Source: Sphingobium fontiphilum
GTDB lineage: Bacteria > Pseudomonadota > Alphaproteobacteria > Sphingomonadales > Sphingomonadaceae
NCBI RefSeq assembly: GCF_014196635.1
Contig: NZ_JACIEB010000003.1
Coordinates: 1-64,000, forward strand
Length of the DNA stretch: 64,000 nt
Direction of reading: 5' to 3'
In this document: one piece after another, positions 6,612 to 16,040 of the stretch
How positions within the stretch are numbered: position 1 is the stretch's first letter
Layout: every line of letters begins with the position of its first letter
The notes under the pieces: generated by a model
Database searches by the model: none
Seen by the model: the letters and a program-made list of their open reading frames with translations, nothing else
Told to the model about the DNA's origin: nothing
Made by a program: the position numbers and the translations under genes

Positions 6612-8386
6612 CCCAGCCCTTCGGCCTTCTCCGCCAGTTCCAGCCAGCGTTCCTCGGCCGCGTCCTTTTCCGCGCGGGCCACCTCTATCGCCTTGGTCAG
6701 CGCCGCGAATTTCTGGGGATTGCCGCTGTAGAGATTGGGATCGGACAGGGCCTCCTCATCCCGCGCAATGGCCGCCTCCAGTTCCTCGATCCGCCCTGGC
6801 AGCAAGTCGAGGTCGCGCTGGTCCTTGTAACTGAGCTTGGCGGATACCGGTCTGGGCGGCGGCGGCGCGGCGGGGGCCTTCTTCTCGACCTTGGGCGCCT
6901 TGCGCGGGTCGCGCTTGGCGATCCAATCGGCATAGCCGCCGACGATCACATCGACCTGGCCCGACCCGTCCAGCCCCAAAGTCACCGTCACCGTCCGGTC
7001 GAGGAAATCGCGGTCATGGCTCACGATCAGCACCGTGCCGTCATAATCGGAAATCACTTCCTGCAACAGGTCGAGCGTTTCGAGGTCAAGGTCGTTGGTC
7101 GGCTCGTCCAGCACCAGCAGGTTGGATTCGCGCGCAAATTCCCGCGCGAACAGCAGCCGCGATCGCTCCCCGCCCGACAATGTGCCGACCTTCGCCTCGG
7201 CCAGCGAGGGATCGAACAGAAAGTCCTTGAGGTAGCCATGGACATGCTTGCGCACGCCGCGCACGTCGATCCAGTCGCCCCCTTCGGCGAGCACCTCGCG
7301 CACGCTCTTGTCCCCCTGCATCAGGCTGCGCTGCTGGTCGATGAAGATCATGTCGAGCGTTTTCGCTTGGCTCACCGATCCGCTATCGGGCGCCATCTCG
7401 CCGGTCAGCAGCTTCAGCAGCGTGGTCTTGCCCGCGCCATTGCCGCCGACGATGCCGATGCGGTCGCCGCGCTGCACCCGCAGCGAAAAGTCGCGGATGA
7501 CCGTGCGGTCGCCAAATTGCTTGGTGACATGCTCGGCCTTGATGACGCTCTTCGTCTTGCTGTCGTCGCTCGCCACCGCGAGTCTGGCGGTGCCCTGCGG
7601 CCCCTGCATCGCCGCGCGCGCGGCCCGCATTTCCCACAGTTTCGCCAGCCGCCCCTGGTTGCGCTTGCGCCGGGCGGTGACGCCGCGCTCCAGCCAATGG
7701 GCCTCGATCTTCAGTTTCGCGTCCAGCTTGTCCGCCGCCCGCGCCTCCTCGGCATAGACGGCCTCCATCCATTCCTCGAACCCGCCAAAGCCGATTTCGT
7801 TGCGGCGCATCCGCCCCCGGTCCAGCCACAATGTCTGGCGGGTCAGCCGCGTCAGGAAGGCGCGGTCGTGGCTGATGACGATGAACGCGCCAGTATAGCG
7901 CGCCAGCCAGTTTTCCAGCCAGTCGATGGCGGCGATGTCCAGATGGTTGGTCGGCTCGTCCAGCAGCAGCAGGTCCGGCTCGCTCGCCAGCGCGCGGGCG
8001 ATGGCGGCGCGGCGGCGCTCGCCCCCGCTCGCCGTCGCCGCTTCGCGCGACAGGTCGATGCCCAACTGGCTGGCGATCGCCTCCACCTCATGCGCGGGCG
8101 GCGCGAACTGTCCGGCCAGAGCAAAATCGTGCAGCGTCTTGAAGGCGCTGACGTCCGGGTCCTGCTCCAGCGTCACGACGCGCGCGCCCGGCCGCACCGA
8201 CCGCACGCCCTCATCCGGCTCGATCTGCCCGCCGATCAGCTTCAGCAGCGTCGTCTTGCCCGCGCCATTGCGCCCGATCAGCGCCAGCCGGTCGCGTTCG
8301 CCGACATGAATGTCGATGTCGCGAAACAGCCAGTGAGTGCCCTGCGACAGGCCAAGTTTTTCGAAAGAGAGAATGGGAGCCGCCAT
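6608..8386 (-). CDS. uup: ABC-F family ATPase, Uup type
   Basis: 592 residues, two ABC domains in tandem without membrane segments. The first has Walker A GRNGAGKTTLLKL, signature SGGERRR and Walker B LLLLDEPTNHLD. The second has GGNGAGKTTLLKL, LSGGERSR and LLVLDEPTNDLD. A Lys/Pro/Ala-rich linker and a C-terminal coiled coil (about the last 75 residues, EELEAAIARDEEAL) match Uup-type ABC-F proteins. These act on ribosomes or on branched DNA intermediates rather than in transport. The start at 8386 (MAAPILSFEKLG) replaces a longer frame that opens at 8428. Its 3' end overlaps that of the crotonase gene by 4 bp, tail to tail. Confidence 0.88.
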   Translation of the reverse strand: MAAPILSFEKLGLSQGTHWLFRDIDIHVGERDRLALIGRNGAGKTTLLKLIGGQIEPDEGVRSVRPGARVVTLEQDPDVSAFKTLHDFALAGQFAPPAHEVEAIASQLGIDLSREAATASGGERRRAAIARALASEPDLLLLDEPTNHLDIAAIDWLENWLARYTGAFIVISHDRAFLTRLTRQTLWLDRGRMRRNEIGFGGFEEWMEAVYAEEARAADKLDAKLKIEAHWLERGVTARRKRNQGRLAKLWEMRAARAAMQGPQGTARLAVASDDSKTKSVIKAEHVTKQFGDRTVIRDFSLRVQRGDRIGIVGGNGAGKTTLLKLLTGEMAPDSGSVSQAKTLDMIFIDQQRSLMQGDKSVREVLAEGGDWIDVRGVRKHVHGYLKDFLFDPSLAEAKVGTLSGGERSRLLFAREFARESNLLVLDEPTNDLDLETLDLLQEVISDYDGTVLIVSHDRDFLDRTVTVTLGLDGSGQVDVIVGGYADWIAKRDPRKAPKVEKKAPAAPPPPRPVSAKLSYKDQRDLDLLPGRIEELEAAIARDEEALSDPNLYSGNPQKFAALTKAIEVARAEKDAAEERWLELAEKAEGLG

Positions 8387-8516
8387 GGCCGGGCTGCTAG
8401 AGCATTTTGCCGGCCCACGGAACCGCAATCTGTCTGACGGCTTTCAACGTCCGTCACCGTCCGTTCATCGCAACCGTTCCAAAAGCCGTTCATCCGCTCA
8501 AGGAGAAAGACAAGAC

Positions 8517-9254
8517 ATGAAATCCGCCCTGCCCCTGATGGCGCTCGCCGCTGCCGCCCTGCCGACCTTGGCTGCCGCGCAGACCAGCGTCACCATCGCC
8601 GAAACCGCGCCGGTCTTGACGCTGAACGTCACCGAAAGCGTGGAGGCCGCGCCCGACATGGCGACCGTGGGCACCGGGGTCCAGACCCGCGCGCCCACCG
8701 CGACAGAGGCGATGCGCGACAATGCGGCCAAGATGGACGCGCTGATCGCCACGCTGGCCAAGGCGGGCATCGCGAAAAAGGATATTCAGACCAGCGGCAT
8801 CAACCTGTCCGCCCAATATGATTATTCCGACCGCCCCGGCCAACCCGCCGGGCCGCGCTTCATCGGCTATGAAGCCTCCAACCAGATCAGCATCATCGTG
8901 CGCGACATCAGGAAGGTCGGCGTCCTGCTCGACACGCTGGTGGAGGCGGGCGCCACCAATGTGAGCGGCCCCAGTTTCTCGATCAGCGATACCGCCCCGA
9001 TGCTGCAGCAGGCGCGTGGCGCGGCGTTGAAGAGCGCCAGGGCGCAGGCCGATTTCTATGCGCAGGCGGCCGGCTATAAAAGCGCACGGCTGGTCTCGAT
9101 CAGCGAAAGCAACAGCGGTGGCATGCCCCCCATGCCGATGATGACCGCCCGCTTCAAAGCCGAAGCCGCCGCCGCGCCGACGCCGGTAGAACCGGGTCAG
9201 GTTGCGTCGTCGGTCAACTTGACCGTCCAATATGCGCTGGAGCAGGGATCTTGA
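8517..9254 (+). CDS. SIMPL domain (DUF541) periplasmic protein
   Basis: 245 residues. The Sec signal peptide spans residues 1-21 (MKSALPLMALAAAALPTLAAAQ). The mature part is a SIMPL/DUF541 domain: TLNVTESVEAAPDMATVGTGV, then ATEAMRDNAAKMDALIATL, and an AQYDY segment. Members are periplasmic or outer-membrane-associated and linked to oxidative stress defence, but the biochemical role is unknown. AAGGAG lies 10 bp before the ATG. It stands alone on the plus strand and is followed at once by a strong terminator. Confidence 0.88.
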   Translation: MKSALPLMALAAAALPTLAAAQTSVTIAETAPVLTLNVTESVEAAPDMATVGTGVQTRAPTATEAMRDNAAKMDALIATLAKAGIAKKDIQTSGINLSAQYDYSDRPGQPAGPRFIGYEASNQISIIVRDIRKVGVLLDTLVEAGATNVSGPSFSISDTAPMLQQARGAALKSARAQADFYAQAAGYKSARLVSISESNSGGMPPMPMMTARFKAEAAAAPTPVEPGQVASSVNLTVQYALEQGS

Positions 9255-9258
9255 ACCC

Positions 9259-9284
9259 GCGCAGACAGGGACTGCGCTTTTTTT
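9259..9284 (+). terminator. Rho-independent terminator after the SIMPL gene
   Basis: A GCGCAG/CTGCGC stem with a 7-nt loop is followed immediately by seven T. It begins 5 bp after the SIMPL stop codon. Confidence 0.85.
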
Positions 9285-9449
9285 GGAGGGGCCGGATCGG
9301 ATGGCGGGCAGGTCGCCCTCGCTAAGCGCCGCCTTCAAACCCCGCAGGCCACAAAGGGCAGCCGGGCTTCACCGCCTCGCGGGTTGTAATGGCCGGAGTG
9401 AAACCTCTCCATCATAACCTGAGAGATGAATTTCAACCGCGGGTTGTGC

Positions 9450-9524
9450 TGGCTGGGGCGGCAGGATTCGAACCTGCGCATGGCGGCATCAAAAGCCGCT
9501 GCCTTACCGCTTGGCGACGCCCCA
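9450..9524 (-). tRNA. tRNA-Gln (UUG anticodon)
   Basis: On the minus strand the sequence begins TGGGGCGTCGCCAAGCGGTA. It has a 7-bp acceptor stem (TGGGGCG/CGCCCCA), an anticodon stem GCGGC/GCCGC around loop TTTTGAT with anticodon TTG, and a T arm with GGTTCGAATCC. The discriminator is G, and a genomically encoded CCA occupies 9450-9452. The fold and sequence match alphaproteobacterial tRNA-Gln. The spacer 9285-9449 shows no gene; it contains two copies of CGCGGGTTGT about 60 bp apart. Confidence 0.95.
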
Positions 9525-9666
9525 GCAGGCCCGAAGCGATCGGGCGATAGGCGCATATAGCGGCTGGCGCGGGAAAGGGAAGCCCTGTCCTGCCTATGGC
9601 GTTTGCTCGCGTGCGGCGGCATGGTGGCCGCCCCGTTTCACAGCAATAACCGGCCGTTCGAATCAT

Positions 9667-10188
9667 ATGACCGCATCGTCCCAGCATGGCGCCAGCGCCC
9701 AGCCCCATGTCGCCTCCGCCTCGCCCCTGTTCCTGCGCGAGGACGAGGTTCGCCGCGGGATAGAGATGCTCTATTTCGGCCATGGCGCGCTGCTGCGCGC
9801 TATCGACGAGGAGCTGGAGGCGCGGGGCCTTGGCCGCGCGCACCATCGCGCGCTCTATTTCATTTCGCGCCAGCCTGACCTGAGCGTGGGCATGTTGCTG
9901 CGCCTGCTGGGCATTACCAAACAATCGCTCGGCCGGGTGCTGAGCGATCTTGCAGAGCGCGACTTTGTCGAAACCCGCCCGGGACCGAGCGATCGCCGCC
10001 AGAAATTGCTGCGCTTGACGGCGGCGGGCAAGGCGCTGGAAAACGACCTGTTCCGGGCCTTGCGCGAAAAAATGGCCACCGCTTATGCCCAGGCCGGCCA
10101 GGGTTCCGTCACCGGCTTCTGGCGCGTGCTGGAAGGGCTGATCCCCGAAGAGGATCGGTCGATGGTCTTTGGCCTGCACAGCGGATAA
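9667..10188 (+). CDS. MarR family transcriptional regulator
   Basis: 173 residues. A winged helix-turn-helix covers about residues 60-125: LSVGMLLRLLGITKQSLGRVL is the helix-turn-helix, and the wing has TRPGPSDRRQKLLRLTAAG with the family's DRR motif. Flanking helices would form the dimer interface. MarR proteins bind DNA as dimers and release it on binding small ligands or after oxidation. The target is unknown; no partner gene is adjacent. The ATG at 9667 lacks a clear Shine-Dalgarno sequence, so the exact start is uncertain. The 142-bp gap to the tRNA holds nothing else recognisable. Confidence 0.87.
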   Translation: MTASSQHGASAQPHVASASPLFLREDEVRRGIEMLYFGHGALLRAIDEELEARGLGRAHHRALYFISRQPDLSVGMLLRLLGITKQSLGRVLSDLAERDFVETRPGPSDRRQKLLRLTAAGKALENDLFRALREKMATAYAQAGQGSVTGFWRVLEGLIPEEDRSMVFGLHSG

Positions 10189-10264
10189 TCGCATCCCCCC
10201 TCGCAACCATATCGCTTCTGCTGCGCTTATGGGTCCAGTGCCGCAACAACCAAAAGGATGCACA

Positions 10265-10567
10265 ATGCGCAAGATCTGGACCGCCCTGCCCGTCGCCCTG
10301 ATGATCGTGGCCCTGCCGGCCTGCTCGGAAAAGACCGAAAACAGCCTCGCCAACAGTGCGGACAATATTGGCCAGGATTTCGAAAATCATATGGACAACG
10401 CCGGGGCCGCCATCGACAACGGCCTCGACGATGCCGGTCAGGCGATCGAAAACGGCACGGCCCGCATGGGCGCCGCCGCCGACCGGGCGGCCAACGATGC
10501 GCGTGAGAATGTCGGCGGCGCGCTTGAAAATGCTGGCGAGGACTTAAAGAAGCCCGACAAGGAATAA
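10265..10567 (+). CDS. Small lipoprotein with amphipathic helix repeats
   Basis: 100 residues. The signal peptide ends in lipobox LPAC (Cys about residue 20), so the protein is probably lipidated and anchored on the periplasmic side. The mature part is highly charged, with loosely repeated motifs (NSADNIGQDFENH, NAGAAIDNGLDDAGQAIEN, NVGGALENAGED) that predict amphipathic helices, reminiscent of entericidin-like or LEA-like stress proteins. AAAGGA precedes the ATG. It is transcribed in the same direction as the MarR gene 76 bp before it. The function is not known. Confidence 0.75.
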   Translation: MRKIWTALPVALMIVALPACSEKTENSLANSADNIGQDFENHMDNAGAAIDNGLDDAGQAIENGTARMGAAADRAANDARENVGGALENAGEDLKKPDKE

Positions 10568-10574
10568 GCCGCGT

Positions 10575-11396
10575 TCAGCCGCCGCGCGCCATGGCATCGC
10601 CACGGTCGCGCGCGGCGCGCAGCGTATCTGCCATCAACCGCGCCATGCGGTCGTCGGCATCCATGACGTTCAATCCCTCACGCGTCATGCCGCCCGGACT
10701 GGCGACCTGATCGGCCAGTCGGGCCGGGCTGTCGCCGGACCGCGCGGCCATGCTGGCGGCGCCGCGCACGGTCGCAATCGCCATGCGCGCCGCCTGATCA
10801 ACCGGCAGGCCCAGCGCCTCGCCTGCGCGCGCCAGCGTGTCGATAAACCGGAACAGGAAGGCCGGGCCACAACCCGACAGCGCGGTCAGCGCGTTGAACA
10901 GGCTTTCGTCGGCGATCCATTCGGCAAGGCCAAGCGGGGCCATCAAAGCCTCCGCAGCGGCGCGCGCGGTAGCCTCTGTCCGACCGTCGGTGTATAGGCC
11001 GACAACGCCTTCGCCAATGCCGACCGGCAGGTTGGGCATGGCTTCAATCACCGCATCGACCTGTGGAAATTGCGCGCGCAACGCGGCCAGCGGCGTCCCC
11101 GCCAATATCGACAGGATGCGCGTGTCGGCATCGCACAAGGGCGCAAGGCGGGGGGCGACATCGCCCAGTTGATAGGGCTTCATCCCCAGCAAGATGGTCG
11201 CGCCGTGCGTCAGCGCGGCCGGCATGTCGGCCAGCACCGTGACGCCCGGCGCGACCGCCCGACCGCTTGGCCGAACCACCGTCACATTTTCCGGCGGCAG
11301 CCCGCAGGCCAGCCAGCGCGCGAGCATCTGGCCCGCCATATTGCCGCATCCCACCATCAACAGCCGTTCAGGCCACGCGGTCACCGTCTGCGTCAT
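10575..11396 (-). CDS. proC: Pyrroline-5-carboxylate reductase
   Basis: 273 residues. It reduces pyrroline-5-carboxylate to proline with NAD(P)H, the last step of proline synthesis, in the cytoplasm. The N-terminal Rossmann motif is MVGCGNMAGQMLARW. The C-terminal dimerisation domain has the family signature around ALTALSGCGPAFLFRFIDTL and VASPGGMTREGL. Its 3' end lies 7 bp from the lipoprotein stop on the other strand. It is downstream of the YbjN gene with a 4-bp gap, so probably in one operon with it. Confidence 0.95.
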   Translation of the reverse strand: MTQTVTAWPERLLMVGCGNMAGQMLARWLACGLPPENVTVVRPSGRAVAPGVTVLADMPAALTHGATILLGMKPYQLGDVAPRLAPLCDADTRILSILAGTPLAALRAQFPQVDAVIEAMPNLPVGIGEGVVGLYTDGRTEATARAAAEALMAPLGLAEWIADESLFNALTALSGCGPAFLFRFIDTLARAGEALGLPVDQAARMAIATVRGAASMAARSGDSPARLADQVASPGGMTREGLNVMDADDRMARLMADTLRAARDRGDAMARGG

Positions 11397-11400
11397 CGGA

Positions 11401-11907
11401 TCAGGCTTCGCCGCGCGTTTCGATCAGGCTGGCGGCGATCGCCTCGGACGGGGTCTTGCCGCCCCACAGGACGAACTGGAACACGGGATAGAAACGCTCG
11501 CACTCGTCGATGGCGGCTTCCACCAATATCTGCGCCTGATCGAGGGTCAGCGTACCCCCCTGGCCCAACAGCGCGCCATGGCGGAACAGCACGATCCCGC
11601 TCGACGACCAAAGCTCGAAATGGCCGAGCCAGAGTTGCTCGTTGATCAGCGCCAGCGTTTCATGGATCGCCGGGCGTTGCTCGTCAGACACGCGAATGTC
11701 GGGCAGGGCCAGCAGTTGCAGCACCTGATCCTCGTCGCGCCAGATGGCGCGCAATTCATACTGCGCCCAGCTGCCCTGGCTCTGGCCGACGATTTCGTCC
11801 TCGCCCACATGCTCATAGGTCCAGCCATGCGCGTCGAAATAGGCGGCCAGCATGTCGATGGGGGCGGCTTCCTGCCCGCCATGCTCAAATTCGTCGCGAT
11901 CTATCAT
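11401..11907 (-). CDS. YbjN domain-containing protein
   Basis: 168 residues, soluble and acidic, no signal. The order AAYFDAHGWTYE, then W-Y-LRAIWRDEDQVLQLL, then LGHFELWSSSGIVLFRHGALL matches the YbjN fold, a type III secretion chaperone-like domain. In alphaproteobacteria this gene is regularly found just before proC, as here. The role is unknown; a chaperone-like or regulatory function is proposed for the family. Confidence 0.85.
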   Translation of the reverse strand: MIDRDEFEHGGQEAAPIDMLAAYFDAHGWTYEHVGEDEIVGQSQGSWAQYELRAIWRDEDQVLQLLALPDIRVSDEQRPAIHETLALINEQLWLGHFELWSSSGIVLFRHGALLGQGGTLTLDQAQILVEAAIDECERFYPVFQFVLWGGKTPSEAIAASLIETRGEA

Positions 11908-11998
11908 CTGTTCCCGGTCGGCCTTTCATTGCGCCGAGCCTTTAGCACCGCTCCACCCGAAAGGACAGCCGTGCCGGGAGAAACCCGGTCGGACGACT

Positions 11999-12301
11999 TT
12001 ATTCGGCGGCGGCGTCCTTCGCCGCCTTGCCGCCGCGCACCGACTTGGTCACCACCGGCTCACCAGCGCCCTCCAGCGCATCCAGCCGCGCCTTGAGCAA
12101 TTCCACCTCTTCGCGCGCGGCGGCGGCCATGGCCTTCACCGCGTCAAATTCCTCACGGCTAACGAAATCCATGCCGCCGACCCATTCCCGGGCCTTTTCC
12201 CGCGCATTGGATTCAAATTCGCGCGTCATCCCGGCAACAGTCCCCGCCGCGCCGTTCACCAGCTTGGCGAGATCGTCGAAAAAGCGGTTTTCACTCTGCA
12301 T
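11999..12301 (-). CDS. UbiK-like accessory factor (BMFP domain)
   Basis: 100 residues beginning MQSENRFFDDLAKLVNGAAG. An N-terminal amphipathic helix is followed by a coiled coil with the FVSREEFDAVKAMA segment typical of UbiK/BMFP proteins (UbiK contains SREEFDVQ at this place). Family members trimerise and assist ubiquinone biosynthesis at the membrane. The C-terminus is a short Lys/Ala tail. It is downstream of the TspO gene on the same strand, 48 bp apart. Confidence 0.83.
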   Translation of the reverse strand: MQSENRFFDDLAKLVNGAAGTVAGMTREFESNAREKAREWVGGMDFVSREEFDAVKAMAAAAREEVELLKARLDALEGAGEPVVTKSVRGGKAAKDAAAE

Positions 12302-12349
12302 GGCGGTCAGTCTTTCCTGCGGGAACGCCGGGGATCGGCGATGGCTTCC

Positions 12350-12898
12350 CTATATCTGGGTGCGCAGCGCGGGTGCAACAAGGGTTTGCGCCCCGGGATT
12401 GAGACGCCCGACTTCATAATTGAGCAGCCCGGCGAACAGCAGCCAGCCGATATAAGGCAGCATCAACATGCCGGCCACCGCGCGAATCCGCCAGAAAATC
12501 AGGGTGGTGACGATCACCAGCGCAAGCAGGGCGAGCAGCAGGTAAAGGGCGGCTTCCACCTGATGCGCGCGGAAAAACAGCGGCGACCACAGCAGGTTGA
12601 CCGCGAGCTGGACTAGAAAGAACAATATGCCCAGCCCTCGCAACCGCGCGCCGCGCGCATGGATGACGATGGCGAGCGCAATCGCCATCAACACGTACAG
12701 CACTGTCCATGCAGCGCCAAAGGCCCAGCCCGGCGGCATGAAGGATGGCTTGTCCAGCGCAGCGAACCAGCGATTTTCATAGCCGCTGTTGGAAAAGCTG
12801 GCCGACAGGAAACCCAGGAACAGCGTGGCCGGAACGGTAACCAGCGCCCAGCGGAGGAATGCAAGGCGCAACTGCCCTTTGGACGCGATTTCATTCAT
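12350..12898 (-). CDS. tspO: TspO/MBR family membrane protein
   Basis: 182 residues with five predicted transmembrane helices. Conserved positions of the tryptophan-rich sensory protein family are visible: WFAALDKPSFMPPGWAFGAAWTVLYVLMA, NLLWSPLFF and LMLPYIGWLLFAGLLNY. TspO binds porphyrins and related ligands and modulates tetrapyrrole and stress responses in the envelope. The ATG at 12898 was chosen over a longer frame reaching 13072, which would overlap the RND gene. It follows the RND pump gene by 25 bp and may be co-transcribed with it. Confidence 0.9.
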   Translation of the reverse strand: MNEIASKGQLRLAFLRWALVTVPATLFLGFLSASFSNSGYENRWFAALDKPSFMPPGWAFGAAWTVLYVLMAIALAIVIHARGARLRGLGILFFLVQLAVNLLWSPLFFRAHQVEAALYLLLALLALVIVTTLIFWRIRAVAGMLMLPYIGWLLFAGLLNYEVGRLNPGAQTLVAPALRTQI

Positions 12899-12923
12899 CG
12901 ACTGCGCAAGCTCCTGTCCGGTC

Positions 12924-15900
12924 TCACTCTGCGGCGTCCGGGCTTTCCTGCAAGGCCGAATCCAGACGTCGGCCCACGGTTTGCGGGGAAAGCGTCCGTC
13001 CTGCAACCCGTGAATAGATGATGGGGATAAGGAACAGCGTGATGAGCGTGGCGAAGGACACGCCCGACACAATGACGACGCCTATGCTCTGTCGCGCGGC
13101 CGCGCCCGCCCCGCCACGGATGATAAGCGGCGCTGCCCCAATGACCGTGGCGATGGACGTCATCAGGATGGGCCGCAGACGCCGCGTCGCCGCCTGACGT
13201 ATCGCAGCGCCCAGTTCCAGCCCTTCGTCGCGCAACTGGTTGGCGAATTCGACGATCAGGATGCCGTTCTTCGCCGCCAGACCGACCAGCATGACGATGC
13301 CGATCTGGCTGTAGAGGTTGACCGAACCCGCGCTGACAGCCAGACCGATCACGCCGCCCGCGACCGCCAGCGGCACCGTGACAATGATGACGCCGGGGTG
13401 GATGAAGCTTTCGAACTGCGCGGCCAGCAGCAGATAGACGATGATGATGGTCAGGGCGAAAACGATCCAGATCGACCCGCCGGTCTCACGCAACGACTGG
13501 CTTTCGCCGCGATAGCCGATGGCCAGCACTTCGGGCGACTCGCGCGCCTGCGTTTCCAGGAAGTTCAATGCTTCGCCCAGCGAATAGCCCGGCGCCAGCG
13601 CCGCCGTCAGCGTGATCGCGCGCAATTTGTTATAGCGGTTAAGCTGGCGCGGCCCGGCGACCTCGCGCACGGTGACAACAGCGGAAAGCGGCACGGTAAC
13701 ACCCGCGGCGGTGCGCACCTGTATGCGCTCCAGATCGGCCAGCACACGGCGGTCCTCCGCCCCCGCCTGCACCAGAACCCGATATTCCTCGCCCCGGTCG
13801 ACATAGGTGGTCACGCGACGCGAACCGAGCAAAGTCTGCAACGCCTGGCTGACGGCGTTGACCGAAATGCCCAGGTCGCCGGCGCGCTGCTGATTCACCT
13901 CGACCCGCATCTGCGGCTTGGTTTCCTTGTAATCGCTGTCCAGGTTGATGAGGCCGGGATTGGCGGCGGCGGCGGCCATGATGCGATCCCGCGCGGCGGA
14001 CAGTCCTTCATAGGTCGCCCCCGCGATGACGAGGTTGACCGGCAAGCCGCGGCCACGGCTCAGCCCAGAACGCGGCGACGCATTGCCGCGCACCCCGGCC
14101 TGATCGGCGATCACCCGGTTGATCGTCGCCGCGACCTCCGCCGTGGTGATGGTGCGGTCTTCCCATGGCCGCAGGAACGCTATGATGTTGCCGCTGTTGA
14201 AATCGTCGCTGGCGCCGAAGCCTGCCGGTGTGCGCACCACCAGATTTTGCAGGGTGCCATTGTCCCGCAAGGGGCGCAAATCGCTCTCGATCTTAGCCAT
14301 ATAGGCCATCATCTTGTCATAGCCCGCGCCTTCCGGCGCGCTGACCTGGCCGTCGACAACGCCGGTGTCCTCGGCCGGGGCCAGTTCATTGGGGATGACC
14401 ATGAACAATCCACCGGCGGCGCCCAGAAAGACAAGCACACCGATGATCGGGACCAGCGGCCGCCGCAACATCCGGTCGAGCAGCCTGCCATAGCCGGTTT
14501 CGATCTTCTGGAAACGGGCGTCGACCCAGGCAGCCAGCCGTCCGCGCTCCGAATGCTTCAGCAGCTTGGAGCAGAGCATCGGCGCTAGGCTGAGCGACAC
14601 AAAGCCCGAAAAGGCGATGGCGGCGATCATCGCAATGGCCAATTCGCGGAACAGCAACCCCGTCTGCCCCGCCAGGAACATGACCGGCACAAACACGGCG
14701 CACACGACCAGCGTCGTCGAAATGATCGCGAACCCGACCTGACGGGTGCCCAGAAAGGCTGCGACCAGCGGGTCTTCGCCCTGTTCGACGCGATGATAGA
14801 CATTTTCGAGCACCACGATGGCGTCGTCGACCACCAGGCCGATGGCGAGAACGAACGCCAGCAGCGTCAACAGGTTGAGCGACAGCCCCAGCAGCCACAT
14901 CACAGCGCAGGTCGCGAGCAGGCAGATCGGCACCGTGACCGCCGGAACCAGAGTCGCCCGCACGGACCCCAGGAAGAGGAAGATGACCAGAATGACCAGG
15001 ATCGCCGCTTCGATCAGCGTGTCATAAACATTGTCGATGGCGCGGCTGATGAACAGCGATTCGTCGGACCCGATTGCGATATTCATGCCCGCGGGCAGGT
15101 TGGGGCGCAGTTCCTCGACCAGCGCCTTCGCCCTGTTGGCGACGTCCAGCGTGTTCGCGCCGGACTGGCGCACAATGCCCAGGCCGATGGCGTTGCCGCC
15201 ATTGGAGCGGAAGGAGTTATAGGGGTTTTCCGGTCCCTCCTCGATCCGGGCAACGTCGCCCAGCTTGACCTGATAGCCGTTGACCCCGCGCCCGACGACG
15301 AGCTGGCTGAAATCGGCCGGGTTGGCGAACGGCCGTTCCACGCGCAAAGTCTGGTTCTGATCCTTTGATTCGAAGCGGCCTGCGGGCAATTCGACATTTT
15401 GCGCGCGCAACGCCGCCTCGACATCGGCGGGGGTCAGCGAAAAGGCCGCCAGCCGTTCGGCGTTCAGCCAGACGCGGGTCGCCGGCCGCGCTTCGCCGCC
15501 CAGGAACACGCGGGCCACGCCGTCAATCGCCGAAAAACGGTCGGCGACATTGCGGTCGACATAGTCGCTGATCTGAATCGAACTCCAGCCCGGACTGGAA
15601 AATGCCAGAAACAGGATCGGACGGGCATCGGCGTCGACCTTGCGGATCTCCGGCGCGAGCGCCTCTTCGGGAAGATCCTCCACCGCCGAACCCACACGAT
15701 CGCGCACGTCGTTGGCGGCGGAATCGATGTCGCGCGATGGATCGAACTCGATATTGATGTCGGACCGTCCATCCTGCGAATTGGAGGTGATGGTGCGTAT
15801 GCCCTGCACACCCGCTATCGCGTCCTCCAAAATCTGGGTGATGCGGGTTTCAACCACCGACGCCGCCGCGCCGGTATAGGTGGTCTGCACCGACACCACG

Positions 15901-16028
15901 GGCGGATCGGTGTCGGGATATTCGCGCACGGACAGGCTGAAAAAGCCGACAAAGCCGGCGATGCAAAGCAGCACTGCGACAACGGCGGCAAAAACCGGGC
16001 GACGGACCGAAAGATCGGAAAGCTGCAT
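12924..16028 (-). CDS. RND efflux transporter, inner-membrane pump subunit (AcrB/MexB-like)
   Basis: 1034 residues, full length. It begins MQLSDLSVRRPVFAAVVAVL with TM1, then a periplasmic porter loop, a central block of six TM helices (about 335-540), a second porter/docking loop and a C-terminal TM block. The proton-relay aspartates are present in TM4 (AIGLVVDDAIVVLEN). It exports drugs or other hydrophobic compounds using the proton gradient, in a tripartite complex with the upstream adaptor and an outer-membrane TolC-like factor not encoded here. The 12-bp gap to the adaptor gene indicates one operon. Confidence 0.94.
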   Translation of the reverse strand: MQLSDLSVRRPVFAAVVAVLLCIAGFVGFFSLSVREYPDTDPPVVSVQTTYTGAAASVVETRITQILEDAIAGVQGIRTITSNSQDGRSDINIEFDPSRDIDSAANDVRDRVGSAVEDLPEEALAPEIRKVDADARPILFLAFSSPGWSSIQISDYVDRNVADRFSAIDGVARVFLGGEARPATRVWLNAERLAAFSLTPADVEAALRAQNVELPAGRFESKDQNQTLRVERPFANPADFSQLVVGRGVNGYQVKLGDVARIEEGPENPYNSFRSNGGNAIGLGIVRQSGANTLDVANRAKALVEELRPNLPAGMNIAIGSDESLFISRAIDNVYDTLIEAAILVILVIFLFLGSVRATLVPAVTVPICLLATCAVMWLLGLSLNLLTLLAFVLAIGLVVDDAIVVLENVYHRVEQGEDPLVAAFLGTRQVGFAIISTTLVVCAVFVPVMFLAGQTGLLFRELAIAMIAAIAFSGFVSLSLAPMLCSKLLKHSERGRLAAWVDARFQKIETGYGRLLDRMLRRPLVPIIGVLVFLGAAGGLFMVIPNELAPAEDTGVVDGQVSAPEGAGYDKMMAYMAKIESDLRPLRDNGTLQNLVVRTPAGFGASDDFNSGNIIAFLRPWEDRTITTAEVAATINRVIADQAGVRGNASPRSGLSRGRGLPVNLVIAGATYEGLSAARDRIMAAAAANPGLINLDSDYKETKPQMRVEVNQQRAGDLGISVNAVSQALQTLLGSRRVTTYVDRGEEYRVLVQAGAEDRRVLADLERIQVRTAAGVTVPLSAVVTVREVAGPRQLNRYNKLRAITLTAALAPGYSLGEALNFLETQARESPEVLAIGYRGESQSLRETGGSIWIVFALTIIIVYLLLAAQFESFIHPGVIIVTVPLAVAGGVIGLAVSAGSVNLYSQIGIVMLVGLAAKNGILIVEFANQLRDEGLELGAAIRQAATRRLRPILMTSIATVIGAAPLIIRGGAGAAARQSIGVVIVSGVSFATLITLFLIPIIYSRVAGRTLSPQTVGRRLDSALQESPDAAE

Positions 16029-16040
16029 CGGCCCCTTGCC

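Noticed and set aside
11970-11995. CCGGG-N5-CCCGG hairpin after the UbiK-like gene
   Set aside because: No U tract follows on the transcribed strand; no support for a function.
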